This document shows positions 1-10,412 of a stretch of 64,000 nucleotides of DNA, in pieces; within the stretch, counting starts at the first letter, position 1, and every line of letters starts with the position of its first letter. Source of the stretch: Sinonovacula constricta (lineage: Eukaryota; Mollusca; Bivalvia; Cardiida; Solecurtidae); assembly GCA_007844125.1 (NCBI GenBank), contig CM017561.1, positions 62,787,256 to 62,851,255 of the forward strand, written 5' to 3'. A program made the position numbers and the translations under genes. The notes below the pieces were generated by a model. That model had not been told where the DNA came from. It did no database searches and saw only the letters and a list, made by a program, of their open reading frames with translations.

Positions 1-58
1 TTGCCACATGTCACATTACAGCTACCCCAAGGAATCCACCCGGACCATTGCCCATCAA
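1..58 (-). CDS. TSP1 exon, partial (gene 1, repeat 9)
   Basis: The first 58 bases of a TSP1 exon that continues past the left edge. After a TTTTACCAG acceptor (59-60 on the plus strand is CT) the frame reads DGQWSGWIPWGSCNVTCG, with the Trp ladder and the CNVTCG motif that fits the POFUT2 O-fucosylation consensus. Entry phase is 1 and the split codon gives Val with the preceding exon. The nearest relative in the window is the exon at 48631-48801, which shares the WIPWG motif. Confidence 0.85.
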
Positions 59-357
59 CTGGTAAAATAAATAAGCATATATAAAAGGATAAACGGAGAA
101 TTACCATCGTTGCTAAGTATCTGGATTATTAGTAATTTGACATTAAATTAATCCTGTGTTTTAAGCGATGTCTGTCTTTTGACGCTTAACTCTGTCCAAC
201 CCCAATATCGTTTGTTACCCATGACATTGAACTCTGCAGCATCGTTAAAAAGTAACATTAATACTTGAACAAAGTTATATAATTATTATGACGGATTTCC
301 ACAATTATCGGCAAATCAATAACTGTATAAGTATACAATTTTTATAATAGAAAATAC

Positions 358-525
358 CAGGACAATCGTGTGCAGTGTGAGTGCATGCACTGTACTGCTC
401 GCCTTCTCCAATACAGTCTTGGCCTCCTCCAACCGGCGCGGGGTTATTACACTCACGTCTTCTAGACATCTGGTTCGCACAGGAGCACGCCGACCAAGGC
501 GTCCAGTCAGACCACCCACCGTCAA
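358..525 (-). CDS. TSP1 exon (gene 1, repeat 8), CSC-x-NQ type
   Basis: A 168-bp exon (56 codons), phase 1-1, acceptor TTCCAACAG and donor G|GTATTT. It reads DGGWSDWTPWSACSCANQ, then RRREC, the NPAPVGGGQDC core and a final DCPG. The Trp ladder is intact. The usual CSxTCG is replaced by CSCANQ, so the O-fucose acceptor is missing; this variant is shared with the paralogous exon at 49982-50149. A longer off-frame reading across this exon is a shadow. Confidence 0.88.
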
Positions 526-1661
526 CTGTTGGAACAAAAATAACTTTAGGACACTAATTGTTTGAAACGTTTCCACCACAAACTGAGATACAATTCACAG
601 TCCGAGTAAAATTGAATCAGTTATGAAACGCCGAAATTCGTCCAATTTCTTACCAAAACTGTTTTATTGTATGTACAATTTCATGCATTTTCACAAAATC
701 TTTACCTACAATTTGTATTACAGAACATTACGTCGATTGTGCAACCTCACGTTGAGGGTATGGTGACAGTTCAAATTGTCTCATTACATTTATATACACA
801 ACCTATTAAGCATTTGCTTACGAATATTCAGGTTATTTCTTACGTCGATCCATTTTAAACAAGTCCAACTATAAATTAATAGATGTGCAAACAAAGATAT
901 TGTATGTTTAAGTAGTATTCATTCCGTTTATGGAATAAATCGAAATGTTATGTCTTTACTAGGACTGTGGTTGTATATTTGTGCCTTATAATTGAGCAAG
1001 GATTTAAATCAAACTTCCTCAAACCGCACCAACCTACGATTTCCTAAATAATTATTACATACTTTGATCAAGATTGTTAGATATTAAGAATAAATATATT
1101 TAAAAAATATATTCGCGGAGTTGGTGAGGTTTAAATGAACACAAGTTATTGGTAGTTTCTATTTAGAAAGATTGTAAGACCTTCTGTACGTACCGAACTA
1201 TATTATACATATCTTTCCTAACACAATGTGTTTGGCACATTTTGAATACCAATTATATAATTAAATTACTTACTCTTGTAAAACACATTTTTAAATTACA
1301 TAAAAGCACGCTGTAGAATGGCTCGCAAATGTTTGTCAGCACTTGTTTAGCTTATGGCGATATTAGGATACTAACGGGCAGTTAAATTCCTTTGTACAAC
1401 TAATAGTAATAACTTAACATAGTACAAAATAGTCCCGTAGGAACAAATAATCTATATATGCATTATTAAAACATAAATATGAAAAAAACTATTCTTCAAG
1501 GTCATTTCATAACATATTTTTTTAGGCTGACCTTTCGTCAACATATCTAAGTAGGTCTCAAGTGAGGTAAGTCTGCTACGCCTAAAACGTTTTTCAAAAT
1601 TCATATACGTCCTTACTCATTACCTTCAAATAATTATAAGTCTGTATTGTGTGAGACCTAC
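526..1661 (-). other. Intron of gene 1 (1.1 kb)
   Basis: AT-rich intron between repeats 7 and 8. No further exon, RNA gene or recognisable repeat was seen. The equivalent intron in gene 2 (50150-63458) is about twelve times longer. Confidence 0.7.
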
Positions 1662-1834
1662 CGGTGCATGGCTGCAGCAGACACGGTTTAATATCATGGA
1701 GATCAGCCTGAACAGTTAAGTCCTTTGCCAAGAGGGGTTGGGTTGTCACATTGCCTTAGACGTATAAGTATTCCAGAATTACAGGTGGCTGAACACGGAC
1801 TTCCAATCATTCCAGCCTGACCAACCACCGTCGC
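1662..1834 (-). pseudogene. Frameshifted TSP1 exon (gene 1, repeat 7)
   Basis: A recognisable TSP1 exon with good splice sites (acceptor TTGCACACAG, donor CG|GTAGGT) but 173 bp long, two more than its intact relative at 63459-63629 (171 bp). The first frame gives DGGWSGWNDW and then shifts: TGGAAGTCC carries one extra base before the Cys codon, leading to a TAA after about nine codons. The middle is readable in the next frame (CSATCNSG, RQCDNPTPLGKG). A second extra base lies after the NCSG codons. The module is therefore broken here, unless these are base-calling errors. Flanking introns are phase 1, so skipping this exon keeps the downstream frame. Confidence 0.82.
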
Positions 1835-4065
1835 CTGTGTGCAAGAAAGGTTTTGACGGTTGTTTGCAATACTCTGCTAAACCAGATACGAAGATAGACA
1901 TAACATATGCATGCATATATAATCATGAGGTAAAAAAAGAAAACGTATAAAAATCACAGAGCTCCCGAAGGGCAAAAAGTGTCAAATGTGTCTTTTGTAT
2001 AAATGAAATTGACCAACGATGTTAAGTACTAAATTTTATGATTTAAAAAAATAACAACATCATTGCGAACTGCAGAAAAAACAAAAGGTAAGTACTTTGG
2101 AGACGTACGTGATGGTGCTAGAAGGTGACATTATTTATGGATAGTGGTTTGTAAAGTGTTTTTGCTACGAACCCAATACAGTAAAAACGTTTATTCTTTT
2201 TATTCGACTTTAATACTGAACTTCTGCAACATCTATAAATAATCTTTAATAATGGTAAAATGGTAACGTTGGTGACATTGTCAGAACTAATGATCGGTAC
2301 CTTAGCTCTTAGAACTCGTAGTAACGACGTCAGATTAAGTTACGTTATCAGAGATTTTTATAATGTTATCACGGGTTTTCTGAAATTATTCTGTTAAAGG
2401 TAGTTTTAAGGATAATTTGTTCTCATCGATAAACTTGATAGTAAAAAAAAATGAGTGAGATATAAATAATAATAAATAGTTTTCTTCCACAAGTATTGAG
2501 AGATACGTTTTTCGTGCAAATAGTCAGATATGTTAAAAGAAGGAGGTTGTTGATCCATAGTGGTGTATATATAATGTCTTATTTACCATGCCTTATAGCT
2601 ATTTTTTTATTGTTTGTGAACATTGTTGTCGTTGTAAACATAATTGTATTCATTTAATTTAGACTGCTTCATTAAGGATGGTTAATTAACACTGCGTCCC
2701 GATAAGGCTCGTACTAAGCCTTTTGTACACAAGCACATATTACGGTCATTTACTCATTTCTTCTTTAATTTCATGAGTTAAGACATGTATATCGAGAGTA
2801 TGATGCCATTATTATATTTTGACAGAATTTTGTACTTGTAACGTTTGAGGTATAGATAAGCATTGTAATTGAAAGAGAATTGTTTTTGTATATTTTCAGT
2901 TTTCACCATCATGACTGGAAAATAAAGCTTGTAAAACAGACAGTATTGGTTAGCTATCTACTATAGGGCAGAATATATATAGTTTGTTTAAATTTGCATA
3001 CCGCTTTTTTCTAATACATAGGCAAGGCGTTTCGTAGAGGAGATAAAATGGTAAAATCTTTTCGAATCTTTAAAAAACTGCGTTCATGATGAAAATTATT
3101 ATTGATATTCAGCGGAAATGGGGTCTAAAGTTTTTTTTAATCAAATTTAGTTAAAGCGAGTATATAGAATATATGGCACTTAGAAGCATCGTCATAAAAA
3201 AGATATTTTGTATTTTTATGTAGAATAAAAAATGTCATGAGGCGAGAAATATGATTATAGAAAAGTTATTACAATGATATTCTGCTTTATGGCGACCATT
3301 ATCTATTTTTAGTACATGGAAAGGCAGTTTAAAACAATGCTTTCTTTAAGAAAACCAAACTCCTTTTTAATATTGATTTTTATTCTGGTTCACAGTTGTA
3401 AGAAGTAATGAATAAATACGCTAAAAAAGAATTTGATAAAGGGAAACACAATAATACACAATAACATGAAGCCTACAATCAGAATGGTAAGATAATTTGT
3501 CATATATTAGTTAAGACATTTACAATAGTTAAAAAGGATATACGCAAAAGTTAAGTACAATGACATTCACGACGTAAGTTTGTACTTGTGGCTTGTTGTC
3601 ATTCGAGATTTATATTATCAATTATTATATCACTATCATTCATCACCGATACTTGAAGCATAGTTATGAAAAACTTAACTCGAAGCCTCGGATGTGCTCT
3701 CATATTTGCAATTCGCATCTTATTGCCACAAGACAAAACATATCACCATATTTTTTTTTAATTTTAAGGCAAGAAAATGATTTTTAACTGAAGGGTTAAT
3801 CTAAGTCCAGATTATTTTCAATATTAAGTGCAAAAACATAACATTATGTTTTTACAGGTTACATAGAGTTTTTGCCCTTAAGTTATTCTGAACTTGGATA
3901 TATATGTATTAACACTAAATCTCATTTGAAACTGAACTGTTTTATAGAGTATGTATATCATCTTCATATTGAGAACTATGCCAATTTTCAATAATTTCAC
4001 GTAAAACAGTTTTTTAAAAACTAGTTTAGGCTAAGTTTCACTGATTTAAACTTGCAAATACTTAC
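1835..4065 (-). other. Intron of gene 1 (2.2 kb)
   Basis: Very AT-rich. No exon, tRNA-like element or long tandem repeat was recognised. Small open frames are isolated and lack splice context. Confidence 0.65.
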
Positions 4066-4236
4066 GTGGACAGACCTCATCTGCACATTGCCTCTGCTCA
4101 TGTTCGTTACCGACACAGTTCTGTCCGCCAAAGTCCGGTACTGGATTATCGCAATGTCTGGATCTGTCTTGCCTTCCACCGCCACATGTGACGGAGCATT
4201 CTGTCCAGTTTGACCAGGCAGAAAACTGTCCATCGA
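4066..4236 (-). CDS. TSP1 exon (gene 1, repeat 6)
   Basis: A 171-bp exon, phase 1-1, acceptor AAACCTTTCAG and strong donor C|GTAAGT. It reads DGQFSAWSNWTECSVTCGGG, then RSRHCDNP and a C-x4-CP end. The first Trp of the ladder is Phe (QFSAW) and the other two remain. CSVTCG is intact. The long 189-aa frame over 4021-4590 is a different frame and runs into intron. Confidence 0.9.
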
Positions 4237-4985
4237 CTGAAAGGTTTGATGTGTGCCCATGTAAAATACCATGCTTCCATATTGGTGAAACATTTTTACA
4301 TATGTATAAAAATATTTCATCATAAATATAGATGGCATTCTTTCATAACGTATGTTATATACAACACAATATAAAATTAACGAATCAAAAAGACTTAACA
4401 GAATTATAATATATTTATTGGTACGCACATTTTGTATCATCGAATCGGTTAGTTGATCATTTTTGCATATGTTTGCATATCCTTTGAACCATACATATAT
4501 GTAGAAATTTACAATCGGCAATAGGAATGCTGAATAATATAGTTTAAAATTGAATCTTTTTGGTTTGTTTTCAATATATCCATTTTGCAAAAAACTGCTT
4601 ATATCTAGATGAATGGTAGGGCAACGCGCAGAAGTAATAATATGTACTTTGGATTCAAATACATTACAGACACCTCCTGAGTATAAATTAACGAAACATA
4701 TTTTATTAACCGTAACCTATATTTAATTTAGTCTTAATGTTACCGTGTTGTCTATATACTCCATGCTGCAAGCGCTGTCGTTTAAAGGGCAAAAATACCG
4801 AAAACGTTGTGAAGCAGAAAATGATAGAAAAAACTAGACCAACACTTATAATCAGTTTTAATGGTTATTGTTCAAGCCAGTGTGTAGTATTTTTCTCTTG
4901 TCATTGATTACTAACGTAAAATGTTGTTTGTTTGGGAAAACGTTGCTACTTCTGGCTTTGCGTAAAAACTAAAAACCAAAATTAC
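4237..4985 (-). other. Intron of gene 1 (0.75 kb)
   Basis: AT-rich, with no recognisable feature. Confidence 0.65.
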
Positions 4986-5132
4986 TTGGACACTTATTTG
5001 TGCTACACGATCTGTTGTCGGTATCGCTTTCAGTATAGTTATGGTTACTGTCACTGTCCAATGAAGCAGTGACTTTGCAGTCTCTTCCTCTTGTCTGTAC
5101 TCCAGTCCCGCATGTTAGATCACAAATTTTAA
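4986..5132 (-). CDS. Short TSP1 exon lacking the Trp ladder (gene 1, repeat 5)
   Basis: A 147-bp exon (49 codons), phase 1-1, acceptor CCCTTTTAG, donor A|GTAATT. It opens directly at KICDLTCGTG, so the WxxWxxW segment that starts the other repeats is absent. Cys positions continue through RGRDC, an Asp/Asn-rich stretch and CSTNKCP. CDLTCG still fits the C-x-x-T-C consensus. No mini-exon with Trp codons was found upstream (5133-5852). The exon could be a degenerate TSP1 or have a different upstream partner. Confidence 0.75.
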
Positions 5133-5852
5133 CTAAAAGGGACACAAATGCGAACTACATTGCGAACTACAATTTTCGCAATGTTGTTAGATTGTTTCCC
5201 TTGGCTGTTTTAATTCACCCCGCGTACTTTCCTGGTTATTTCTTTTAATATCAACAACCGACGAAAATTCATAATCAATTAATTTTTATCATAATTTAAA
5301 ACATATGTTAATAGTAAAACAAAACCGTACTTTCCAAGATAGGGAACAGTTTTAGGCGAATGGAACGAAAAGAACAACCTATCACGAAGTATCGGCTGGG
5401 TCTACAACACGAAAATGGGTAGGGAAAGCAAAAGGAACAGATGTTCTACTGCAGTAAGGTTCCACCTAATGCCATATCTTTTATTTTATCACGGCAGAAT
5501 GCTTCTTTGTTTATAGACGTATGATATTGAAAGTGTTAGAATATACATTTTACAAAGACTCATGACGATTACTGGAAGTATAAAACAGCCCTTGTATATA
5601 CCAATAGATTACAAAAAATAACAAAGTAAAGAATGTGATTATTCATACTTAAATTGTTGTTGTGTACATAATAACAAAATTCAAGTCACAGAAGCTCCAC
5701 ATATTAATACCCAAATATGAATATTTTGTTTCAATTATTATAAAAGTACTTAAATGGATATTATTTTATTTTTCCTAGCCATGTCATACGATGATGTACT
5801 TAAACAACTTGAATCATAGAAAGTCTTCTGGTAATAAGTAAAAAAAAATTAC
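5133..5852 (-). other. Intron of gene 1 (0.7 kb)
   Basis: AT-rich. Searched for a small exon carrying the missing Trp ladder; no closely spaced Trp codons were seen. Confidence 0.6.
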
Positions 5853-5956
5853 ATGGGTCCGTGTTGCAGTTTTGGATTTGATAAGATGCTCTTGGGTTGT
5901 CAATAGCACATGATGAAGAGTGGAGTAATTGGTTTTCGTCAGTGCATTGGCGATAT
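5853..5956 (-). CDS. Second half of a split TSP1 repeat (gene 1, repeat 4b)
   Basis: A 104-bp exon with acceptor AACTTGCAG and candidate donor T|GTAATT. It enters in phase 2 and reads YRQCTDENQ, then SSCAIDNP and CNTDP. Joined to 7010-7076 it gives 171 bp, matching many whole TSP1 exons here, and completes CSKSCGGGLQPRYRQC. At the 3' end the expected last Cys codon is split as T|GT. The next exon supplies TT, which would give Phe, so the last cysteine may be lost or the donor may lie elsewhere. Confidence 0.72.
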
Positions 5957-7009
5957 CTGCAAGTTATATTAAAAGCTAGCGATAAATGCACAACAGAACA
6001 TTTTACAAGAATGAATTAAATACAAAATTCAAAGTTATGATGTTTTTTTTTTTTTTTTTTGCAATTACCTTTCTATCATTATGTTGTTTTGTTTCAAAGG
6101 AGCTTACGCAGTTATTGGTCATGACTTCCAATATTATGACACTGTTTCTTACATATCGACTTGGGTCCATTTTCTGGATCACGCTGTGCACATTCTTGAA
6201 CATTCTTTACCAGGATAAAAAAGAATTGATGTCACCTTTTCTGGTTGACCGTACATACTATGACGACTGTCATTATTAAGCAAACATACATAAACTGTGT
6301 TTTAAAATACAACAGTATCGATAGAACACGAAAATAAAAATTTATGACCTTGCTTTTTGCGACACGTATCACAAAAGTAAGTGTCATCTGCTCAATTTGC
6401 ACTGCTAAGTTTGAGTAATATGTGTTCATGTATACTCCGAGCATCGATCGAAAACTAAGGGGTTTTTCAACCGAACGACCGACAGACCGCTTTCATATAT
6501 AAAGGATTATGTAATCAGCTCAAAAGCGATCAGTAAGGTATAACACTCATTGGATTACTATTGTGTGATAAGAAAGCACAAAATGTATTATCTTAGAATT
6601 GTTTTGCTTTGTTACATATATGATATCATGTTTTACTTGATGAATGACTTTTTGTAACGTTTTGTTAAAAATTATAAATTCGCTGCAAAGGTTATTGTTT
6701 CTTTCTTTTGTTTCGTCACTGAAAGTGACACTGGTATGTATGCTCAGGAAAGAATACGCTAAAAAGGGGCTATATTGCAGTTATGACAAAAGAATGCACC
6801 GGACAATAAAATTAGTGAAATACCATAAAACCTGGAAAAACACAGGGAAGATGTGATGCCGAGTGACAGCTATACAATTTTCAAAAACCAATACGCCCCT
6901 TTTATTTACTAACATTGACAGATACTAAAGTCGAATTTACCGAAAAATAAATAAATAAATAAATTTTCCAATTCTTAATAAATACGAAGTTAACAATATA
7001 AAAATATGC
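5957..7009 (-). other. Apparent GC-AG intron inside a TSP1 repeat
   Basis: A 1.05-kb intron with donor AAG|GCATAT and acceptor AACTTGCAG. It is the only junction found that joins the two TSP1 halves in frame (phase 2). It contains a poly-T run near 6041-6060. Confidence 0.6.
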
Positions 7010-7076
7010 CTTGGTTGTAAACCTCCGCCGCATGATTTCGAGCATTCCTCCCAGCTATGCCACTCTGTCCAATGTG
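7010..7076 (-). CDS. First half of a split TSP1 repeat (gene 1, repeat 4a)
   Basis: A 67-bp exon, acceptor TTTTTTCAG, reading HWTEWHSWEECSKSCGGG and then LQP. It has the full Trp ladder and CSKSCG. Entry phase is 1 and exit phase 2 at a GC donor. A GT inside GGAG|GTTTAC would give phase 1, which does not fit the next exon. Confidence 0.75.
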
Positions 7077-7512
7077 CTGAAAAAATAAACCTTTTGTACT
7101 CACTTTTGCTGTAAAGTATGCAAGGAATTCTTAGTGATACTATTATAGCATTATGGAAAGGAACCTGCAAATATAATATGACCTTTGATATTTCTGTCTT
7201 TCGGCGCAACTAAATTATAGAGCTATACAAATCTTAATACACGACTTTTAGGTATATCTGTTTTGATCAAATGAGCGTCTTCTGCGTTGCTCTCCAACGT
7301 CACTTTTAATCTACTATTTACGGTCGCCATATTTGATGCAAGCACACGACATTAAGTTCTGAAAGTTAAGGAAAGGTGCCGAATTTCTGAACTTAAACAT
7401 AAGTTTTAAGTATACAAATAGCGTTATTTGGGACGTTTTAGATACTAGGCTAAGTAATTGTTGGTGGAATTCGCCCTTGATATCTCTCAAATAATTAAAA
7501 CAAACTACTTAC

Positions 7513-7677
7513 GACAAACTGGTAAGTTGTTGCACTTTCCAAGATCGACGAAATGTCCAGAGCATCGGGAAACGTCTACCGGAACTCCATTTACCTGACA
7601 TTCTCGTCGACGAACATTGGCATTATCTGTCCCGCATGTCGCAGTACATAACCACTCACTCCAGGTACTCCAGTCAG
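7513..7677 (-). CDS. TSP1 exon (gene 1, repeat 3)
   Basis: A 165-bp exon, phase 1-1, acceptor GGCATTTAG, donor C|GTAAGT. It reads ADWSTWSEWLCTATCG, VRRRECQV, VPVD, then two more Cys. The third Trp is one residue closer to the first Cys than in most repeats (WLC). It is closely related to the neighbouring exon at 8290-8454, with shared length, VRRRECQV and VPVD. Confidence 0.88.
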
Positions 7678-8289
7678 CTAAATGCCAAAAATAATACAAG
7701 AAATGTAAAATAAATTTTATTTTCGTTAGGACTTGGTTTCATATACTGGCCACAAAACTACAGCAGAATTAAGATAAAGTTCGTTGCGACAATATGTACC
7801 AATTTTAGGATAGTGATAATAAGTAAAAGTACGTTTAAATTGCTTATCACGATTAATGTTTTTCCTATGAATGAGGACTGCAGGTGGACATGTTTCATAG
7901 ATATCGATCGGACACTTAAATCATGATCTGTGACCTTGACTTTTGCGCCACAGAAACAGTAAGTGGCATCGCTTTGTGTGCCTATTGCCTTTTAAGTTTG
8001 AAGATTGTGCGCTCATAGATTCTCCAGACTTCTATCGGAAACTAAAGGGGTCTAGCATTGGAACAAGTAAGCCCGACCGACTTCTGCAAAGATATATGCC
8101 GAACTGTTTATGAACGATTATATAAATAAACTGCACAGTCATAATATTTTGTAGAGTAACGGAAATATAAAGCTTTAGTAAATTGCCGTATTCACAAAGG
8201 CGATACTAGTAACTGACTAAAGATTGAATAATATACATCTAATCTGCAAGGAATATATACAGTATGTATAATAAACCATGTATAATTAC

Positions 8290-8454
8290 GACATTGCAGC
8301 AGCCCAATGCACTTAGTGAGCTCATACGATTGTCCTGCACAATTGGATTTATCCACCGGAACTGCACCAACTTGACATTCTCGGCGGCGAACACTGACAC
8401 CATTCAACCCGCAACTTATTGAACATGTCCATTCGTCCCAGTTGCTCCATTTAG
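8290..8454 (-). CDS. TSP1 exon (gene 1, repeat 2)
   Basis: A 165-bp exon, phase 1-1, acceptor AGATACAG, donor C|GTAATT. It reads KWSNWDEWTCSISCG, SVRRRECQVGAVPVDKS, then C-x-G and KC...QC. It has the same sub-type and length as 7513-7677, so the pair looks like a local exon duplication. Confidence 0.88.
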
Positions 8455-8911
8455 CTGTATCTATTTAAAAAGAATCAAAGTCTTAAATGGTTGTATATAT
8501 TAATTTTAATAAATATTTAGTACAAGACTGATAGTTGTTTGCATCAGAAAATGTGCTCATATTAAAACAAGCTGAATCATAGAAGTAATTGTATAGAATA
8601 AAAACAAAAAAAAAACAACAAAAAACAAAGGCATATCCAGTTACGTTGAAAGTAAAATTGGTTTAGTATTCTATTAAAAACTTATGTACTTTTTACATTA
8701 ACAGTTAGTATGTACATTATTTAAAATATAATACAATGTAAACTTAAAACTGCATAATTTGTATATATATAGCTATATTTAACGTTTACAAACACAATTA
8801 AGAGTGGAACATCTTCACGGATATTTACCACATTTTCACTTTAAACATTAAAACGACATTACAAGTTTAATTAATTGACTTTAACTCACAAATGGTTAAC
8901 TGAATACTTAC

Positions 8912-9082
8912 CACACTCTTGAAATTTACTGCACGTATGAAACTCCATATCTTCGCCTTTGCATAGGGATGTTTCAACCAAAATGCCACCAGCAAGACAG
9001 ACTCGAAGTCGCATACTTAAACCGGCCCCGCAAGTAGTTGAACACGTCCAGTCACTCCAACTGTTCCATAGAGCAGGTGCAG
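8912..9082 (-). CDS. TSP1 exon (gene 1, repeat 1)
   Basis: A 171-bp exon, phase 1-1, acceptor TTTGTTGTAG, donor G|GTAAGT. It reads APALWNSWSDWTCSTTCGAG, followed by RLRVC, LCKGED and TCSKFQEC. This is the first TSP1 module after the linker exon. It belongs to the W-x-C sub-type of repeats 2 and 3. Confidence 0.87.
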
Positions 9083-9299
9083 CTACAACAAAACTTATCT
9101 CTTATTTCCTGTCTTGTAATCTTGCTAAGCCATCAACTGCAACATTCTTTAACATGTAATATTACTCCTTTTCTGTCATGTGCAACTCCTAATCAGACAA
9201 TCTTCAGAATACCACTATTGCTTAGCAGGCTTAGAGTGAAACCGAATATATGTTTTGATTAGTTGTTTAGATACATTGCAGCGACCACTTATGTACATT

Positions 9300-9393
9300 A
9301 AAGCGACGGCCAACCCTGGCGGTGAGAGTCTAAGCAGTCAGAGGTGTTACAAATTAGCGACACTACCACCACGCCACGCGCGCCCCGTAACCG
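9300..9393 (-). repeat. Possible tRNA-derived SINE head fragment
   Basis: On the minus strand GGGGCGCGCGTGGCGTGGTGGTAG resembles a tRNA 5' half with an A-box-like TGGCGTGGTGG. It lies in a GC-rich patch inside an AT-rich intron (9083-9592). No clear B box follows, so it would be a truncated relic. Confidence 0.35.
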
Positions 9394-9592
9394 AATATAA
9401 ATTCTTTACTTAGATATTAATTATGTAAATGAATTTAAGTAGAGAAAGTAACAAGAACAAATTTGGTAAAATCCACTTAGCAAAAGTCCAAGCAAACCAA
9501 TTGCGTAACATAACTGCAATAAAGAATACCTGTAAAGAAATTGTTAGATTTTATTTTAAATGTTAGAATGCAGCGCGCATAAGAAGACTTAC

Positions 9593-9631
9593 CTGTTCTG
9601 TCCAGTCTCCCTGAACTTTCGAAGCTATGTC
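9593..9631 (-). CDS. Short linker exon (gene 1)
   Basis: A 39-bp exon between TTTATGACAG and CAG|GTAAGTC, phase 1-1, reading HSFESSGRLDRT. It has no Cys. It joins the N-terminal region to the first TSP1. The frame is fixed by the phase-1 entry of 8912-9082; the other frames do not join the TSP1 correctly. Confidence 0.7.
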
Positions 9632-10072
9632 CTGTCATAAAGAAAAAGAACACAAGAAAACATCAAGTCAAACAAAGTTTTTCTTTACTGCCTGATCTCA
9701 TGATAGAACAGAACAAACAGGCTAGTAAACAAATGCTTTAGTCTTAGGCAGAAACAGCCGTGCTTTTAGGAAGGATAACAATATAACTAAGGTTTGCTCC
9801 AGCCAATGCACAAAATCACAACCAGTTATTTTTAAAAATCTGAAACCATTTCAAGGTTACATGTACATAAATGACAAAGTGCTAAAATATTGCTTGCACT
9901 TAAACTTATAGGCAACGTATATAAACCCTATCATTTGAAACTAATTTGCGTTTATGTCATATTTGTTAAGTTCTGTGAACAGTGAAATTAGCATTAGTAA
10001 TCGCATTTAACTTATTTTCGTAAAACAATGGAAAAACAATGGAATAGAAAATATACGTGAATAGTAACTTGC
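9632..10072 (-). other. Apparent GC-AG intron of gene 1
   Basis: Donor ACG|GCAAGT matches the usual GC-donor context (GCAAGT). Acceptor is TTTATGACAG. GT alternatives nearby give phase 0 or 2 and do not join the next exon in an open frame. Confidence 0.6.
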
Positions 10073-10130
10073 CGTTAGAAAAAGGAACGCATTGACATGC
10101 TTCAAACTGGTATGCCTGGACATACCCTTC
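10073..10130 (-). CDS. N-terminal exon 2 (gene 1)
   Basis: A 58-bp exon, acceptor ATCTGTTTTAG, phase 0 in and phase 1 out. It reads EGYVQAYQFEACQCVPFSN. With the end of the preceding exon (GDWILIQGQK) it forms a GDW...GYV pattern, loosely like bacterial-type SH3 folds, ending in CxC. That resemblance is only suggestive. Confidence 0.7.
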
Positions 10131-10412
10131 CTAAAACAGATATCAAAATACCGTAGTTGATAATAACGCTTATTGTTGAATACGGAAAACATATATACAG
10201 TGAAAAAAGACATATTTTGAATTATCGTTCATATAAAAACAAGTACATATTGTTACTCTGGTAACAAAACGTAATGACTACAATTATGTTGTAAAGTAAA
10301 TGGTTTATACATAGTTAACTTAGCCTTACAGCTTTCATTGGCTGACAGTATGAAGCTTTCATCAACACAAAACCTATATAACCGTCATTTGATTAAAAAG
10401 GTAGATACTGAC

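Noticed and set aside
4021..4590. 189-aa minus-strand open frame, the longest in the window
   Set aside because: It reads the TSP1 exon at 4066-4236 in a wrong frame and continues into AT-rich intron. The correct frame gives a clean TSP1 with splice sites.
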